From Streptomyces sp. CB01201 (GTDB lineage: Bacteria; Actinomycetota; Actinomycetes; Streptomycetales; Streptomycetaceae), in contig NZ_NNBJ01000001.1 in NCBI RefSeq assembly GCF_002803085.1, positions 124,001-188,000 on the forward strand: a DNA stretch of 64,000 nucleotides, written 5' to 3'. Shown here piece after piece: positions 55,993 through 64,000 of this stretch (the stretch's first letter is position 1; each line of letters starts with the position of its first letter). The translations under genes were made by a program, and so were the position numbers. The notes beneath the pieces were generated by a model that was given only the letters and a program-made list of their open reading frames with translations, was not told where the DNA came from and made no database searches.

Positions 55993-58275
55993 TCAGTGCT
56001 CCCTCACGAGCCGGGCATACGGTCCGGCCGCGCCGACCAGATCCTCGTGGCGGCCCCGCTCCACGACCGCGCCGTGGTCGAGCACCACGATCTCGTCGCT
56101 GTCGCGGACCGTGCTCAGCCGGTGCGCGATGACGACGCAGGCACAGCCCCGGCGGCGCAGATTGTCGATGATGAGGTGCTCGGTCTCGGCGTCCAGCGCA
56201 CTGGTGACCTCGTCCAGGACGAGGATGCTGGGCCGCCGCACCAGCGCCCGCGCGATCTCCAGGCGCTGGCGCTGGCCGCCGGAGAAATTACGCCCGTCCT
56301 GCTCGACCCGGCCGTGAATGCCGCCCGGCCGCCGGGCGATCACCTCGTAGAGGGCCGCGTCCTTCAGCGCCGAGACGACGGCGTCGTCCGGGATCGAGGG
56401 GTCCCACAGCGCGACGTTGTCCCGCACCGTGCCCTCGAACAGGAAGACGTCCTGGTCGACGAACGACACGGAGGCGGCGAGTGCCCCGCGCGGGATGTCC
56501 TCCAGCCGCTGCCCGTCGATGCGGATGGTGCCCTCCCAGGGCGCGTACAGGCCCGAAATCAGCCGGGAGACAGTGGACTTGCCGCTCCCCGAGCCGCCCA
56601 CCAGGGCCACCTGCTGCCCGGGCCCGACGGTCAGCGAGAACCCGGTGAGCAGGGGCTTGTCGAGGGGGCTGTAGCCGAAGGTGATGTCGTCGAGCGTCAC
56701 ATGGCCCTTGAGACGGCGGGTGCTCGCGGGTGGTTCGGGGCGGCTGTGCAGCGGGTCCACGGGGAAGTTCTCGACATCCTTGAGCCGGGCGACATCCGCC
56801 GCGAAGTCCTGCACGCGGCCGGCCACCCCGTTCAGCCGGGTGAGCGGCGCGGTGAAGCGCGTCACCAGGGCCTGGAACGCGACGAGCAGTCCGATCGAGA
56901 GATGTCCCTCCACCGCCCGCAGCCCGCCGATCCACAGGATCAGCGCACTGTTGAGGGTGGCGAGCGCGGGAGCCACCACCCCCAGCCAGGCACTCGGCAC
57001 CCCGAGCCGCTGCTGCACGTCCAGGGTGGTGGCGTGCTGGCCCGCCCAGCGCCGGAAGTACCCGTTCTCGCCGCCGGTGGCCTTCATCGTCTCGATCAAC
57101 TGGAGCCCGGTGTACGAGGTGTTGGTGAGCCGCGCGCTGTCGGCCCGCAGCTTCTGCGTGCCGGCGGCCCGCAGCCGTACGACGATGCGCATCGCGACGA
57201 CGTTCAGCAGTGCGATGCCCACCCCGACGACGGTGAGCTGGGGGTCGTAGGTCCACAGCAGGGCGGCGTACAGCAGCACGACGACGCCGTCCACGGCCGC
57301 CGCCGTCAGGTCGCGGGCCAGCGTCTCGGCCACCGCGTCGTTGGACTGCAGCCGCTGTACGAGGTCGGCGGGGCTGCGCTGTGCGAAGAACGTGACCGGC
57401 AGCCGCAGCAGATGCCGGAAGAAGCGCGCGCTGCTGAGCGTGGAGGAGATGATCCGCCCGCGCAGCAGGTTCGCCTGCTGGAGCCAGGTCAGCACCACGG
57501 TGAGCGCCACCATGAGGCCCATGGCCCCGAACAGCACGCCCAGCAAAGAGGTCTGATGCCCTATCAGGAACAGGTCGATGTACGTACGGCTGAGCGCGGG
57601 CAGTGCCGCGCCGACGGCCACCAGGAGCAGGCTGGCGAGCAGCGAGGCGAGCATCGTGCCCGTGGTGCCGCGCAGCCGGGCGGGCAGGGCGCCGAGCACG
57701 CCGGGCTTCCTGCCGCCGGGCCGGAAGTCCGGACCGGGTTCCAGGACCAGGACGACACCGGTGAAGCTGGTGTCGAAGTCCTCCGACGCCACGAAACGCC
57801 GGCCCTTGTCCGGGTCGTTGATGTGCACGCCCCGGCGCCCCAGCCGGCGGCCCGTGCCGTCGTACACGACGTAGTGGTTGAACTCCCAGAACAGGATGGC
57901 CGGCGCCTGGACCTCGGCGAGCGCGGCCGGCTCCATCTGCATGCCCTTGGCGGTGAGCCCGTAACCGCGCGCCGCCTTCAGTACGTTGCTGGCCCGCGAG
58001 CCGTCGCGCGAGACACCGCACGCGATGCGCAGCTCCTCCAGCGGCACATGGCGCCCGTGGTGCGCGAGCACCATGGCGAGGGAGGCGGCGCCGCACTCCA
58101 GTGCCTCCATCTGGAGGACGGTGGGGCTGCGCACCACCTTGGCGCGGCGGCCCTCGCCCTTCGGCGCTTTACGGGCACGCGAACGGCGGCCGCTGCCGGG
58201 CGAGTTGGGCGGGCGCCGACGGCCGTGGCCGGCCGGCAGCCGGGGGGTGGGCGGCGAGGAGCGGGGTGCGGTCAC
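55993..58275 (-). CDS. C39 peptidase/ABC transporter of the peptide export cluster
   Basis: About 760 residues from the GTG overlapping the upstream stop (GTGA). A basic disordered N-terminus (about 1-48) leads to the C39 leader peptidase with Gln55, Cys61 (LECGAASLAMVL), His134 (FNHYVVYDG) and Asp154 (HINDPDKG) all present. Then a six-helix transmembrane domain and an NBD with GGSGSGKST, FSGGQRQRLEIAR, ILVLDEVTSALD. It cleaves double-glycine leaders while exporting the peptide. The precursor encoded at 59182-59409 has the matching VSGG site. Confidence 0.9.
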   Translation of the reverse strand: MTAPRSSPPTPRLPAGHGRRRPPNSPGSGRRSRARKAPKGEGRRAKVVRSPTVLQMEALECGAASLAMVLAHHGRHVPLEELRIACGVSRDGSRASNVLKAARGYGLTAKGMQMEPAALAEVQAPAILFWEFNHYVVYDGTGRRLGRRGVHINDPDKGRRFVASEDFDTSFTGVVLVLEPGPDFRPGGRKPGVLGALPARLRGTTGTMLASLLASLLLVAVGAALPALSRTYIDLFLIGHQTSLLGVLFGAMGLMVALTVVLTWLQQANLLRGRIISSTLSSARFFRHLLRLPVTFFAQRSPADLVQRLQSNDAVAETLARDLTAAAVDGVVVLLYAALLWTYDPQLTVVGVGIALLNVVAMRIVVRLRAAGTQKLRADSARLTNTSYTGLQLIETMKATGGENGYFRRWAGQHATTLDVQQRLGVPSAWLGVVAPALATLNSALILWIGGLRAVEGHLSIGLLVAFQALVTRFTAPLTRLNGVAGRVQDFAADVARLKDVENFPVDPLHSRPEPPASTRRLKGHVTLDDITFGYSPLDKPLLTGFSLTVGPGQQVALVGGSGSGKSTVSRLISGLYAPWEGTIRIDGQRLEDIPRGALAASVSFVDQDVFLFEGTVRDNVALWDPSIPDDAVVSALKDAALYEVIARRPGGIHGRVEQDGRNFSGGQRQRLEIARALVRRPSILVLDEVTSALDAETEHLIIDNLRRRGCACVVIAHRLSTVRDSDEIVVLDHGAVVERGRHEDLVGAAGPYARLVREH

Positions 58276-59078
58276 GGGAGCAGCCAATCGATGGGGCGCC
58301 GGTCGGCCAGATGGACGGTGCCGGTGGCCAGGGTCATGGAGTCGACCGCGTACGGCGGGCCGTCGGCCGACGACCAGCGGTAGCCGGACCTGGTGCCGGG
58401 CGTCCGGTCCAGGCGGACCGCCACCCCCACCGGCCTGCCGTCCCGCGCGAACTGCTCGGCCAGCTGCCCGTCGCCGAGGAACGCGGCGATCTGCTGCGGG
58501 GTCTGCGCCGTCCTGCCGACCGAGGCCACCGTGCCGCGCAGCACCCCGTAGCGATCGGCCGGCACGGACTGCACGGCGAGGTCGACGGGGGCGCCGACGG
58601 GGACGCTCGCCGCGCGGTCGCCCGGCACGTACAGCATGACCATCAGCGGGTCGCCGTCGCCGCCCGTCCGCTCGACGCTCGCCACGTTCGAGCCGGTGGC
58701 GACGACGGCGCCGATGGTGGCGGCGAGGCTGGTGAGACGGCCCGCGGCGATCGCCCGGACGGTCCGGTCGCCCTGCGCGGTGCGGACCTTGAGCAGGGGA
58801 GCGTTGGCGGCCAGGCTCTGGCCCTCCTTGGCGAACACGCCGGTCACCTGGCCCGCGACGGGGCTCTGCAGCACGTAACTGCCCTGTGCGTGCGTGAGGA
58901 TGCCGGGTGCGTCGATCGTGGAGGAGACGGAGCCCGTCACGGCCCAGAAACAGGCGGCGGTCATGACCACCACGGTGACCAGGAGAACGAATCGTCCTTG
59001 CGGGCGTGCAAAACGCACCGGCAGGTCGAGTTCCTCCGGCGACTGCATTGTGGAAAGGGCCTGCTGACGATACTGCAC
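58272..59078 (-). CDS. HlyD-type adaptor of the peptide export cluster
   Basis: 268 residues. N-terminal cytoplasmic part MQYRQQALSTMQSPEELDLP, one transmembrane helix (about 30-50), then a biotinyl-lipoyl-like half (GSYVLQSPVAGQVTGVFAKE, AGRLTSLAATIGAVVATGSN) and a beta-barrel region. The helical hairpin of Gram-negative HlyD is absent, as in NHLM-type versions. Sits between the precursor gene and the peptidase/ABC gene with coupled translation to the latter. Confidence 0.87.
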   Translation of the reverse strand: MQYRQQALSTMQSPEELDLPVRFARPQGRFVLLVTVVVMTAACFWAVTGSVSSTIDAPGILTHAQGSYVLQSPVAGQVTGVFAKEGQSLAANAPLLKVRTAQGDRTVRAIAAGRLTSLAATIGAVVATGSNVASVERTGGDGDPLMVMLYVPGDRAASVPVGAPVDLAVQSVPADRYGVLRGTVASVGRTAQTPQQIAAFLGDGQLAEQFARDGRPVGVAVRLDRTPGTRSGYRWSSADGPPYAVDSMTLATGTVHLADRRPIDWLLP

Positions 59079-59141
59079 AGAACTCTTTCCCTGCCCGTTC
59101 CTTGCCCGCGAAACTTCCGCAAAGCGTGAATCACTCGCAAT

Positions 59142-59171
59142 GAGCCCCGGAACCGAGGGGTTCCGGGGCTC
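59142..59171 (-). terminator. Perfect hairpin between the precursor and export genes
   Basis: GAGCCCCGGAACC (59142-59154) and GGTTCCGGGGCTC (59159-59171) form a 13-bp perfect stem with a 4-nt loop, 10 bp after the precursor stop. Partial readthrough would keep peptide expression higher than transporter expression. Confidence 0.75.
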
Positions 59172-59181
59172 GTGCGCGATC

Positions 59182-59409
59182 TCAGAGACCGGCGACGAGA
59201 CCGGTGGCCAGGCCCGTGACGGCGCCCGTGTTCACACCGGTGGTCGAACCGACCAGGCCGGTCACCGAGTTGACGATGCCGGAGACCGGAAGAACGGAGT
59301 CGGCGGTGCCGGTCACGTTGCCGAGCGCGGTGCCCACGAGGCCGCCGGAGACGTTGTCCAGGTCGGCGTCGGAGATCTCGCGGGTCTCAACCTGGGGAGC
59401 GTTGTTCAT
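59182..59409 (-). CDS. Double-glycine leader precursor peptide (bacteriocin-like, 75 aa)
   Basis: The 23-residue leader MNNAPQVETREISDADLDNV ends in SGG and has the acidic ISDADLDNVSGG shape recognised by C39 peptidases. The 52-residue core is rich in Gly, Val and Thr (LVGTALGNVTGTADSVLPVS...) with GLVGS, GLATGLVAGL patterns and no Cys. It lies at the head of a cluster with HlyD, C39-ABC and NHLP-ABC genes, and no lanthionine, cyclodehydratase or radical-SAM gene is nearby. An AAAGG site precedes the ATG. Likely an unmodified secreted peptide, either antibacterial or a signalling/surface peptide. Confidence 0.8.
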   Translation of the reverse strand: MNNAPQVETREISDADLDNVSGGLVGTALGNVTGTADSVLPVSGIVNSVTGLVGSTTGVNTGAVTGLATGLVAGL

Positions 59410-59879
59410 GGTGAGTACTGCCTTTCATGGGGACATTTCCTATCGGGAACTCCTTGTCGGGGCTCCCGCAGTGGCCAGGATCAAAACACGCCGACGGCTG
59501 GGACAGCCAATCCGCCGGGGGATGGAGAGGGCTTTCTTCCGGCCCTGAATTGCCGGCACGTGCAGACCCGTTCATGATTCGGGATCATTTCCTTCACGAG
59601 CTTCACGGGATGAATTCCTCAAGCTCCGGCATCACTTCTCCCAACTGGGACACTCCCGCACCAAAGCCGCGCGATTTCATCGGCGCCCCGGCGGGATCAC
59701 GGACCCCGTGACGGGTCGGCGCACGCCCTGTGCAGATTCTCGGAAGGCACCCTTCCGCTTGCCTGTGAGGCACGGAAGCCGGGGCGGCCGCGGGCCGTCG
59801 GACAGGGATCGGCCACCTGGCGCATCCCGTGGGTGGACGGGGGTGGTCCTGGCGGTGAAGTGTGCGCGAGGATGGCGCC
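59410..59879. other. Gene-poor 470-bp gap upstream of the precursor peptide
   Basis: No convincing gene is seen. It holds the promoter region of the minus-strand precursor gene and, at its other end, that of the DUF5519 gene. A small TCACGG...CCGTGA hairpin occurs near 59697-59711. No regulator-type operator could be assigned with confidence. Confidence 0.5.
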
Positions 59880-60356
59880 ATGACCGCGGCTCATCGCGCC
59901 ATGGATCAGTTGGAGTCATGGCCGAACCTGGTAAGTGGCCCGCCCCGATGCGCTGTCGGGCAAGCGCTCTTCGCCGCGGAGTGCGAAGTGGTGCACTTCC
60001 ACTCCGGCTTCGCGGCGGACCTCCACCTCACACACCCGGCGATAGAGCGGCTGCGTCCCGAGCTGCGGCACAGCAGCGCCATACGTCTGAAGCCCGGCTC
60101 GGCGTGGGTGACGGTGCTGCTCGACTGCGACGCGGACGTGGACCTGCTGCTCACGCTGGTCAGCATGGCGCTGAAGGCGCAGGCGCTCAGCCCGCCCAAC
60201 CACTCCTTCGCGCCCTGCACTTGGTACCGGCCCGCTGTCCCTCCCCAACGGATGCCCGAACCATCGGCCCTGCCGCCGGCGGCGAGGCCCGGGGTATTCC
60301 CCGCGGCGCGGCGGGTGGTGGGCCGCTTGCTGGCGCACGGCGCGCGGCCCGTCTGA
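59880..60356 (+). CDS. DUF5519 (luciferase-domain annotated) protein
   Basis: 158 residues starting MTAAHRAMDQLESWPNLVSG. Recognisable parts: EVVHFHSGFAADLHLTHPAIERLRPELRHSSAIRLKPGSAWVTVLL with the HLT and HSS positions typical of DUF5519, then DVDLLLTLVSMALKA. The Pro-rich C-terminal tail is probably disordered. Despite the database nickname it is unrelated to the SsuD-type luciferase fold. Function unknown. Confidence 0.75.
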   Translation: MTAAHRAMDQLESWPNLVSGPPRCAVGQALFAAECEVVHFHSGFAADLHLTHPAIERLRPELRHSSAIRLKPGSAWVTVLLDCDADVDLLLTLVSMALKAQALSPPNHSFAPCTWYRPAVPPQRMPEPSALPPAARPGVFPAARRVVGRLLAHGARPV

Positions 60357-60454
60357 GCGTCCGTGCGCGCCGGGCGCCGCCTGTGCGCAGCGGTCGGCGA
60401 CGACGAGCGCGCGCCCGGCCCGTCCCCTGCGGACGACAGGTCGATGACGCGTGC

Positions 60455-60486
60455 GAGCCCCGCCCGGTGAGGTCCGGGCGGGGCTC
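60455..60486. terminator. Bidirectional terminator between DUF5519 and chitinase genes
   Basis: GAGCCCCGCCCGG (60455-60467) and CCGGGCGGGGCTC (60474-60486) form a perfect 13-bp stem with a 6-nt loop between convergent genes. Confidence 0.7.
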
Positions 60487-60515
60487 GGTCGTTGCCGGTC
60501 GTCCGGCTCGGACGG

Positions 60516-61601
60516 TCAACGCCCCTGCAGCGCCTTGACGTTGTTGCCGAACGTCCAGTTCTTCGACCCGTCCCAGTTGAGGGACCAGGTCATCAGGCCT
60601 TTGAGGGCGCCCCCGTAGGTGTTCCACGCCTGCGCGACCTGACTGGTCGTCATATAGCCGCCGCCCGCGCCGGGCTGGGCGGGCAGGCCGGGGACCTGCT
60701 TGTCGTAGGGCACCTTGATCGTGGCGCCCTGGACGACCAGGCCCTTGTTGAGGCAGCTGGTCTGGGCCGTGAACCCGGCGACCGTGCCGGCCTCGTAGGA
60801 GTCGCCGGAGCAGCCGTACATGCTGCCGTTGTAGTACTGCATGTTCAGCCACCACAGCCGGCCGTTGTCCGCGTACTTCTTCACGATCGGCAGATAGGCG
60901 CCCCAGATCGAGCCGTACGTCACGCTGCCCCCGGTGACGTAGGCCGTCTCCGGGGCCATCGTCAGGCCGAAGCCGGCGGGCATCTGGGCCAGCACGCCGT
61001 CGATGATCCGGATCAGGTTGGCCTGCGAGGCCGACAGGGTGTTGATGTTCCCGCTGCCCACCAGGCCGGTCTCGATGTCGATGTCGATGCCGTCGAAGTT
61101 GTACTGCTTGAGGATCGGCACGATCGACGCCACGAACCGGTCGGCCACCGCGCTGGAGCTGAGGTCGATGCCGGCCGCGGCCCCGCCGATCGACATCAGG
61201 ACGGTCTGGCCGGACGCCTTCGCCTGGCACATCTCGGCGGGGGTGGGGACCTTCACCGTCGCGTCCATGCCGTCCTGCCACAGGACGGTGCCGTCCGAAC
61301 GGATCACCGGGAACGCCGCGTTGATGACGTTGTAGCCGTGGCCGCTGATGCGGGCGTCGGTGATCGGGATCCAGCCCAGCGGGGGGTGCACGCCGTTGGA
61401 CGCGCCGTCCCAGTTCTCCCAGTAGCCCTGGAGCACCTTGCCCGAGGGCCTCGGCTTCACCGCGCAGGTGTCGGCCTGAGGGGCGCTCGGCGCGGTGGCC
61501 GCCGGGGCCCGGGGTCCGCCCGGCGCCGCGGCCACCGGGGCCTGGGTGGCGAGCGCCAGGACGAGCCCGGCTCCCAGCAGACGTAACGTACGACCGGTCA
61601 T
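60516..61601 (-). CDS. Secreted GH18 chitinase
   Basis: 361 residues. Signal peptide MTGRTLRLLGAGLVLALATQ with cleavage after APVAAA. GH18 barrel: VLMSIGG (SxGG, 134-140) and the catalytic FDGIDIDIE (Asp170, Asp173, Asp175 and proton donor Glu177), then LTMAPETAYV, WWLNMQYYN and GLMTWSLNWD. It lacks a separate chitin-binding domain. Cys residues 46, 125 and those in YGCSGDS...TSCLN may form disulphides. AAGGAG precedes the ATG. A DasR-like site overlaps its promoter, so N-acetylglucosamine control is likely. Confidence 0.92.
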   Translation of the reverse strand: MTGRTLRLLGAGLVLALATQAPVAAAPGGPRAPAATAPSAPQADTCAVKPRPSGKVLQGYWENWDGASNGVHPPLGWIPITDARISGHGYNVINAAFPVIRSDGTVLWQDGMDATVKVPTPAEMCQAKASGQTVLMSIGGAAAGIDLSSSAVADRFVASIVPILKQYNFDGIDIDIETGLVGSGNINTLSASQANLIRIIDGVLAQMPAGFGLTMAPETAYVTGGSVTYGSIWGAYLPIVKKYADNGRLWWLNMQYYNGSMYGCSGDSYEAGTVAGFTAQTSCLNKGLVVQGATIKVPYDKQVPGLPAQPGAGGGYMTTSQVAQAWNTYGGALKGLMTWSLNWDGSKNWTFGNNVKALQGR

Positions 61602-61697
61602 GCTGTGCTCCTTGCCTCCGGGAGCGGGCGCGGCGAGGCCGCGCGGCTCCTGGACCGTGGGGGGACCTGAGGAGGTGCGAGGGGGGTGGCGCCCCAC

Positions 61698-61726
61698 ACC
61701 GTAGATTGGTCCAGACCTTCCGTCAA
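61698..61726 (-). promoter_or_regulatory. Chitinase promoter with DasR-like site
   Basis: On the minus strand TTGACG (61721-61726) and TACGGT (61698-61703) are -35 and -10-like boxes 17 bp apart. The spacer contains AGGTCTGGACCA (61707-61718, TGGTCCAGACCT on the plus strand), which is the motif known from Streptomyces chitinase promoters and close to the DasR consensus. Another GGACCT/GGTCC cluster lies at about 61749-61772. Confidence 0.65.
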
Positions 61727-61813
61727 TCGTGCCGGAGGCGGCAGGTCATGGACCTGTGGGTCCATCAGGTCCCTTGCGCACAGCGGTAGTTGATGCGGAA
61801 CGGGCGCACGGCC

Positions 61814-62509
61814 TCAGGTCGTCGAGGTCACCCGCGTCATCCACGCGTACGCCCGCTCGGCGCTGAACTCCCGCTGGCCGCCGGGGAACAGCAGGCCGGC
61901 GGTGGCGAACGCCGGGTCGCCGGAGCTCTGCGGAAGATAGGGCACGGCGATGCAGCGCATTCCGGCGGCGTGCGCGGCGGCCGCTCCGGGCGGGGCGTCC
62001 TCCAGGACCACGCAGTCGCCGGGTTCGGCGCCGAGGCGCCGGGCGGCCTCCAGGAAGACGTCGGGCTCGGGCTTGCCGTGCTCGACCTCCTCCGCCGACA
62101 CCACGAGGTCCATGGCGGATGCCAAGCCGGTGCCCGCGAGGACCGCGTCGATCGCGGACCGTGAGGAGCCGGAGGCCACCGCCATCCGGACGCCCTCGGC
62201 GTGCAACCGCTCCACGAAGGCGCGCATCTCGGGGAAGACCTCGGTCGAGGCCCGGGCCAGCTCCAGATAGGCCGCGTTCTTCGCCGCCAGCATCTCCTCG
62301 ACCGTGCCGGTCAGGGTGTGCTGCCGGTCCAGGATCTCCAGGGTCTCGCGGGTGCCGATGCCGATGAAGCGGGCGTGCTGCTCCCAGCTGAAATCGGGCA
62401 GTCCGTAGCGCGCGAGTACCTGACGCGCGGCTTCGTAATAGTTCGGCTCGCTGTCCACGAGAGTGCCGTCGAGATCGAAGATGACCGAAGTGTTAGCTGA
62501 TGTGCTCAT
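61814..62509 (-). CDS. HAD family phosphatase
   Basis: 231 residues. HAD motif I VIFDLDGTLVDS (catalytic Asp12 and Asp14), motif II VASGSSRSAID, motif III Lys in HGKPEPDVFL and motif IV CVVLEDAPPG. An inserted alpha-helical cap at about 18-90 makes it the beta-phosphoglucomutase/sugar-phosphatase subclass. Probable substrates are small phosphorylated sugars. It lies 40 bp after the Lrp-type gene on the same strand. Confidence 0.88.
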   Translation of the reverse strand: MSTSANTSVIFDLDGTLVDSEPNYYEAARQVLARYGLPDFSWEQHARFIGIGTRETLEILDRQHTLTGTVEEMLAAKNAAYLELARASTEVFPEMRAFVERLHAEGVRMAVASGSSRSAIDAVLAGTGLASAMDLVVSAEEVEHGKPEPDVFLEAARRLGAEPGDCVVLEDAPPGAAAAHAAGMRCIAVPYLPQSSGDPAFATAGLLFPGGQREFSAERAYAWMTRVTSTT

Positions 62510-62549
62510 GTGTCCCAGGATGCCAAGGAGCGGCGGCGTTCCGCGCCGC

Positions 62550-63026
62550 TCACTTCGCGGAGGCCCGGCCCACCGACTCCACGAGCGGCAGCAGCCGGTG
62601 TGCGACGCGCTCGCGCAGCGCCACCTCGGTGCGGGTGCGCACGACGCCCGGGAGCTGGATCAGCCGCTGGATGACGTCTTCGAGGTGGCCGTTGTCGCGG
62701 GCCGCGACCCGGGTCAGCAGATCGCCGCCACCGGTGATCGAGAACGCCTCGATGATCTCCGGGACCGCCGCGAGCGCGTCGCCCACCTCGTCGAGGTGCC
62801 CCTGGGTCACCTCGATGTGGACGAAGGCCAGCACCGGATGGCCGAGGGCCGCGGGGGAGAGCACGGGGCCCGTGCCGGTGATCACCCCGTCCCGCTCCAT
62901 CCGGTCGAGCCGCGCCTGGAGGGTGCCGCGCGCGATCCCGAGGAGGCGTGCGTACTCGCGGATGCTGGTGCGCGGCCGCTCGATGAGCAGCCGCAGGATC
63001 CGGGTGTCGAGTGTGTCCACCGTCAT
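62550..63026 (-). CDS. Lrp/AsnC family regulator
   Basis: 158 residues. N-terminal winged HTH (LDTRILRLLIERPRTSIREYARLLGIARGTLQARLDRMERDGVI), then the RAM domain (AFVHIEVTQGHLDEVGDALA, ITGGGDLLTRVAARDNGHLE). Likely binds an amino acid and forms octamers. Divergent from the FUSC-type gene and probably co-transcribed with the HAD phosphatase gene. Confidence 0.87.
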   Translation of the reverse strand: MTVDTLDTRILRLLIERPRTSIREYARLLGIARGTLQARLDRMERDGVITGTGPVLSPAALGHPVLAFVHIEVTQGHLDEVGDALAAVPEIIEAFSITGGGDLLTRVAARDNGHLEDVIQRLIQLPGVVRTRTEVALRERVAHRLLPLVESVGRASAK

Positions 63027-63243
63027 GTCCCGTTGGCTCCTTCCTGGTCCTGTTGATGAGCGAGAGACTGTACCAATGGTCCAGTGAGGCGGAGGTCGGT
63101 TGAGCCACTGTCCCTCCGGGTGTTTTCCTCTGGTGGTAGATGGCGCCGCGCAGCGCGCGGGACGGCGACGACGCCGGTCCGGGCCCCGCGGCGCCTTTGT
63201 CATGCCTGAGGCCGAGTGCACGTGAGGGGGCGCGGCGACCGCC

Positions 63244-64000
63244 GTGAAGAGGATGTTTGTGGCTCCGGATCCGGGGCTTCTGCGACTGCGTGTGTCCCTG
63301 CGGGCCGTTCTCGGCGTGGGCCTGTCGGTGACCGCCGCCGAACTGTGCGGGCTCTCCCTCGCCGCGTCGATCACCGCCGGCCTCGCCGCGCTGCTCGCAC
63401 TGTTCACCGTCGGCGACGCCACCGTCCGCGCGCAGGCCACCACCACGGCGCTGCTGCCCGTCGTCGGCTTCCCGGTGCTCGCCCTCGCGGCCGTGCTGCA
63501 CGGCACCCCGATGGCGCGGGACGCCGCCTGGCTCCTGGTGATCTTCGCCGGGGTGTACGCCCGGCGCTGGGGTCCGCGCGGCCATGCGCTCGGCATCTTC
63601 GCCTTCATGATGTTCTTCGCGACCCAGTTCCTGCACGCCGTCACCTCCCAACTGCCGGAGCTGTACGGGGCCATCGCGCTGGCGATCGCCGTCTCGGCGA
63701 CGGTCAGGTTCGGCCTGTGGTGCATCGAGCGCCACATCACACAGCCCGCGGCCCCGGCCCCGCTGGCCGGCCGGGGACTTTCCCGGCACACCACCCGCCA
63801 GGCCTTCCAGGCGACCGTGGCCTGCGGCTTCGCGCTCGGAGTCGGCCAGGTGCTCTCCGAGGACCGCTGGTACTGGGCCGTCGGCGCCGCCTGGTGGATC
63901 TTCGTCAACACCGCCTCGCGCGGCGAGACCCTGGTCCGCGGGTTCCGCCGGGTCCTCGGCACGGTCGTCGGCATCGTCGCCGGGCTGCTCATCGCGATCC
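63244..64000 (+). CDS. FUSC-type membrane protein, 3' end cut by the window
   Basis: At least 252 codons with no stop before the window ends. The start is either GTG 63244 or ATG 63253. Several hydrophobic segments: AVLGVGLSVTAAELCGLSLAASITAGLAALLALF, TALLPVVGFPVLALAAVLHG, then a second set RQAFQATVACGFALGVGQVL, WYWAVGAAWWIFVNTASRGETLVRGFRRVLGTVVGIVAGLL, the FUSC/aromatic-acid exporter pattern. Probable small-molecule exporter. Confidence 0.75.
   Translation, partial: MKRMFVAPDPGLLRLRVSLRAVLGVGLSVTAAELCGLSLAASITAGLAALLALFTVGDATVRAQATTTALLPVVGFPVLALAAVLHGTPMARDAAWLLVIFAGVYARRWGPRGHALGIFAFMMFFATQFLHAVTSQLPELYGAIALAIAVSATVRFGLWCIERHITQPAAPAPLAGRGLSRHTTRQAFQATVACGFALGVGQVLSEDRWYWAVGAAWWIFVNTASRGETLVRGFRRVLGTVVGIVAGLLIAI

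Noticed and set aside
59603..59680. 25-residue frame starting MKSRGFGAG upstream of the precursor peptide
   Set aside because: No good ribosome site and no leader-like pattern. It could be a second small peptide, but the evidence is too thin.

Overview
The window is high-GC actinobacterial DNA that reads as a Streptomyces chromosome. Almost every third codon position is G or C, and many genes have Streptomyces-type neighbours: MurT/GatD, a DUF3516 helicase beside TesB, PspAB/HtpX, a sulfur-assimilation leader peptide, a DasR-like site at a chitinase, and TTA (bldA-type) codons in two genes. No rRNA operon or CRISPR array is visible.

Region by region: 1-18.3 kb is core-type chromosome. It holds a secreted S33-type peptidase (cut by the window start), PlsC, a Tat-exported polysaccharide lyase, a CtaG-type oxidase assembly protein, pfkA, the murT-gatD pair, peptide deformylase, two TetR regulators with likely operators, an acyl-CoA dehydrogenase, and a run helicase-tesB-glutathione peroxidase. 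From 18,380 to 26,982 lies an 8.6-kb integrated element. It has a large serine integrase at its left end, an 8-bp direct repeat at both junctions, two HNH nucleases, one phage-type major capsid protein standing alone between two intrinsic terminators, a cold-shock protein, a small secreted protein, a degenerate tRNA, 72-bp tandem repeats, and a regulatory block (XRE/DUF5753, DUF6879, GntR and small partners). Joining the element's two inner ends recreates a near-ideal attP: 10-bp perfect inverted arms around a GCTT centre. No terminase, portal, protease or tail gene is present, so it is either a satellite-like element or a reduced prophage.

From 27 to 46.6 kb come a heterodimeric ABC exporter with complementary degenerate ATP sites, a PNGase A-like protein next to a GH109-type oxidoreductase, a MarR/FAD-FeS dehydrogenase operon divergent from an ABC exporter, a 19-residue hydrophobic peptide gene, a short MltG-like protein, and a complete sulfonate operon (leader peptide, ssuC, ssuB, ssuA, ssuD, flavin monooxygenase). 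From 46.7 to 50.6 kb is YjbQ, then a coupled ImmA/IrrE - DUF6545 membrane protein - helical repeat operon, then DUF3574.

From 50.7 to 59.4 kb are PspAB, HtpX and a four-gene peptide export cluster: a double-glycine precursor, an HlyD-type adaptor, a C39 peptidase/ABC transporter, and an NHLP-type ABC protein. No modification enzyme is present. The rest (59.9-64 kb) holds a DUF5519 protein, a GH18 chitinase with a DasR-like promoter site, a HAD phosphatase, an Lrp/AsnC regulator and the start of a FUSC-type membrane protein cut by the window end.
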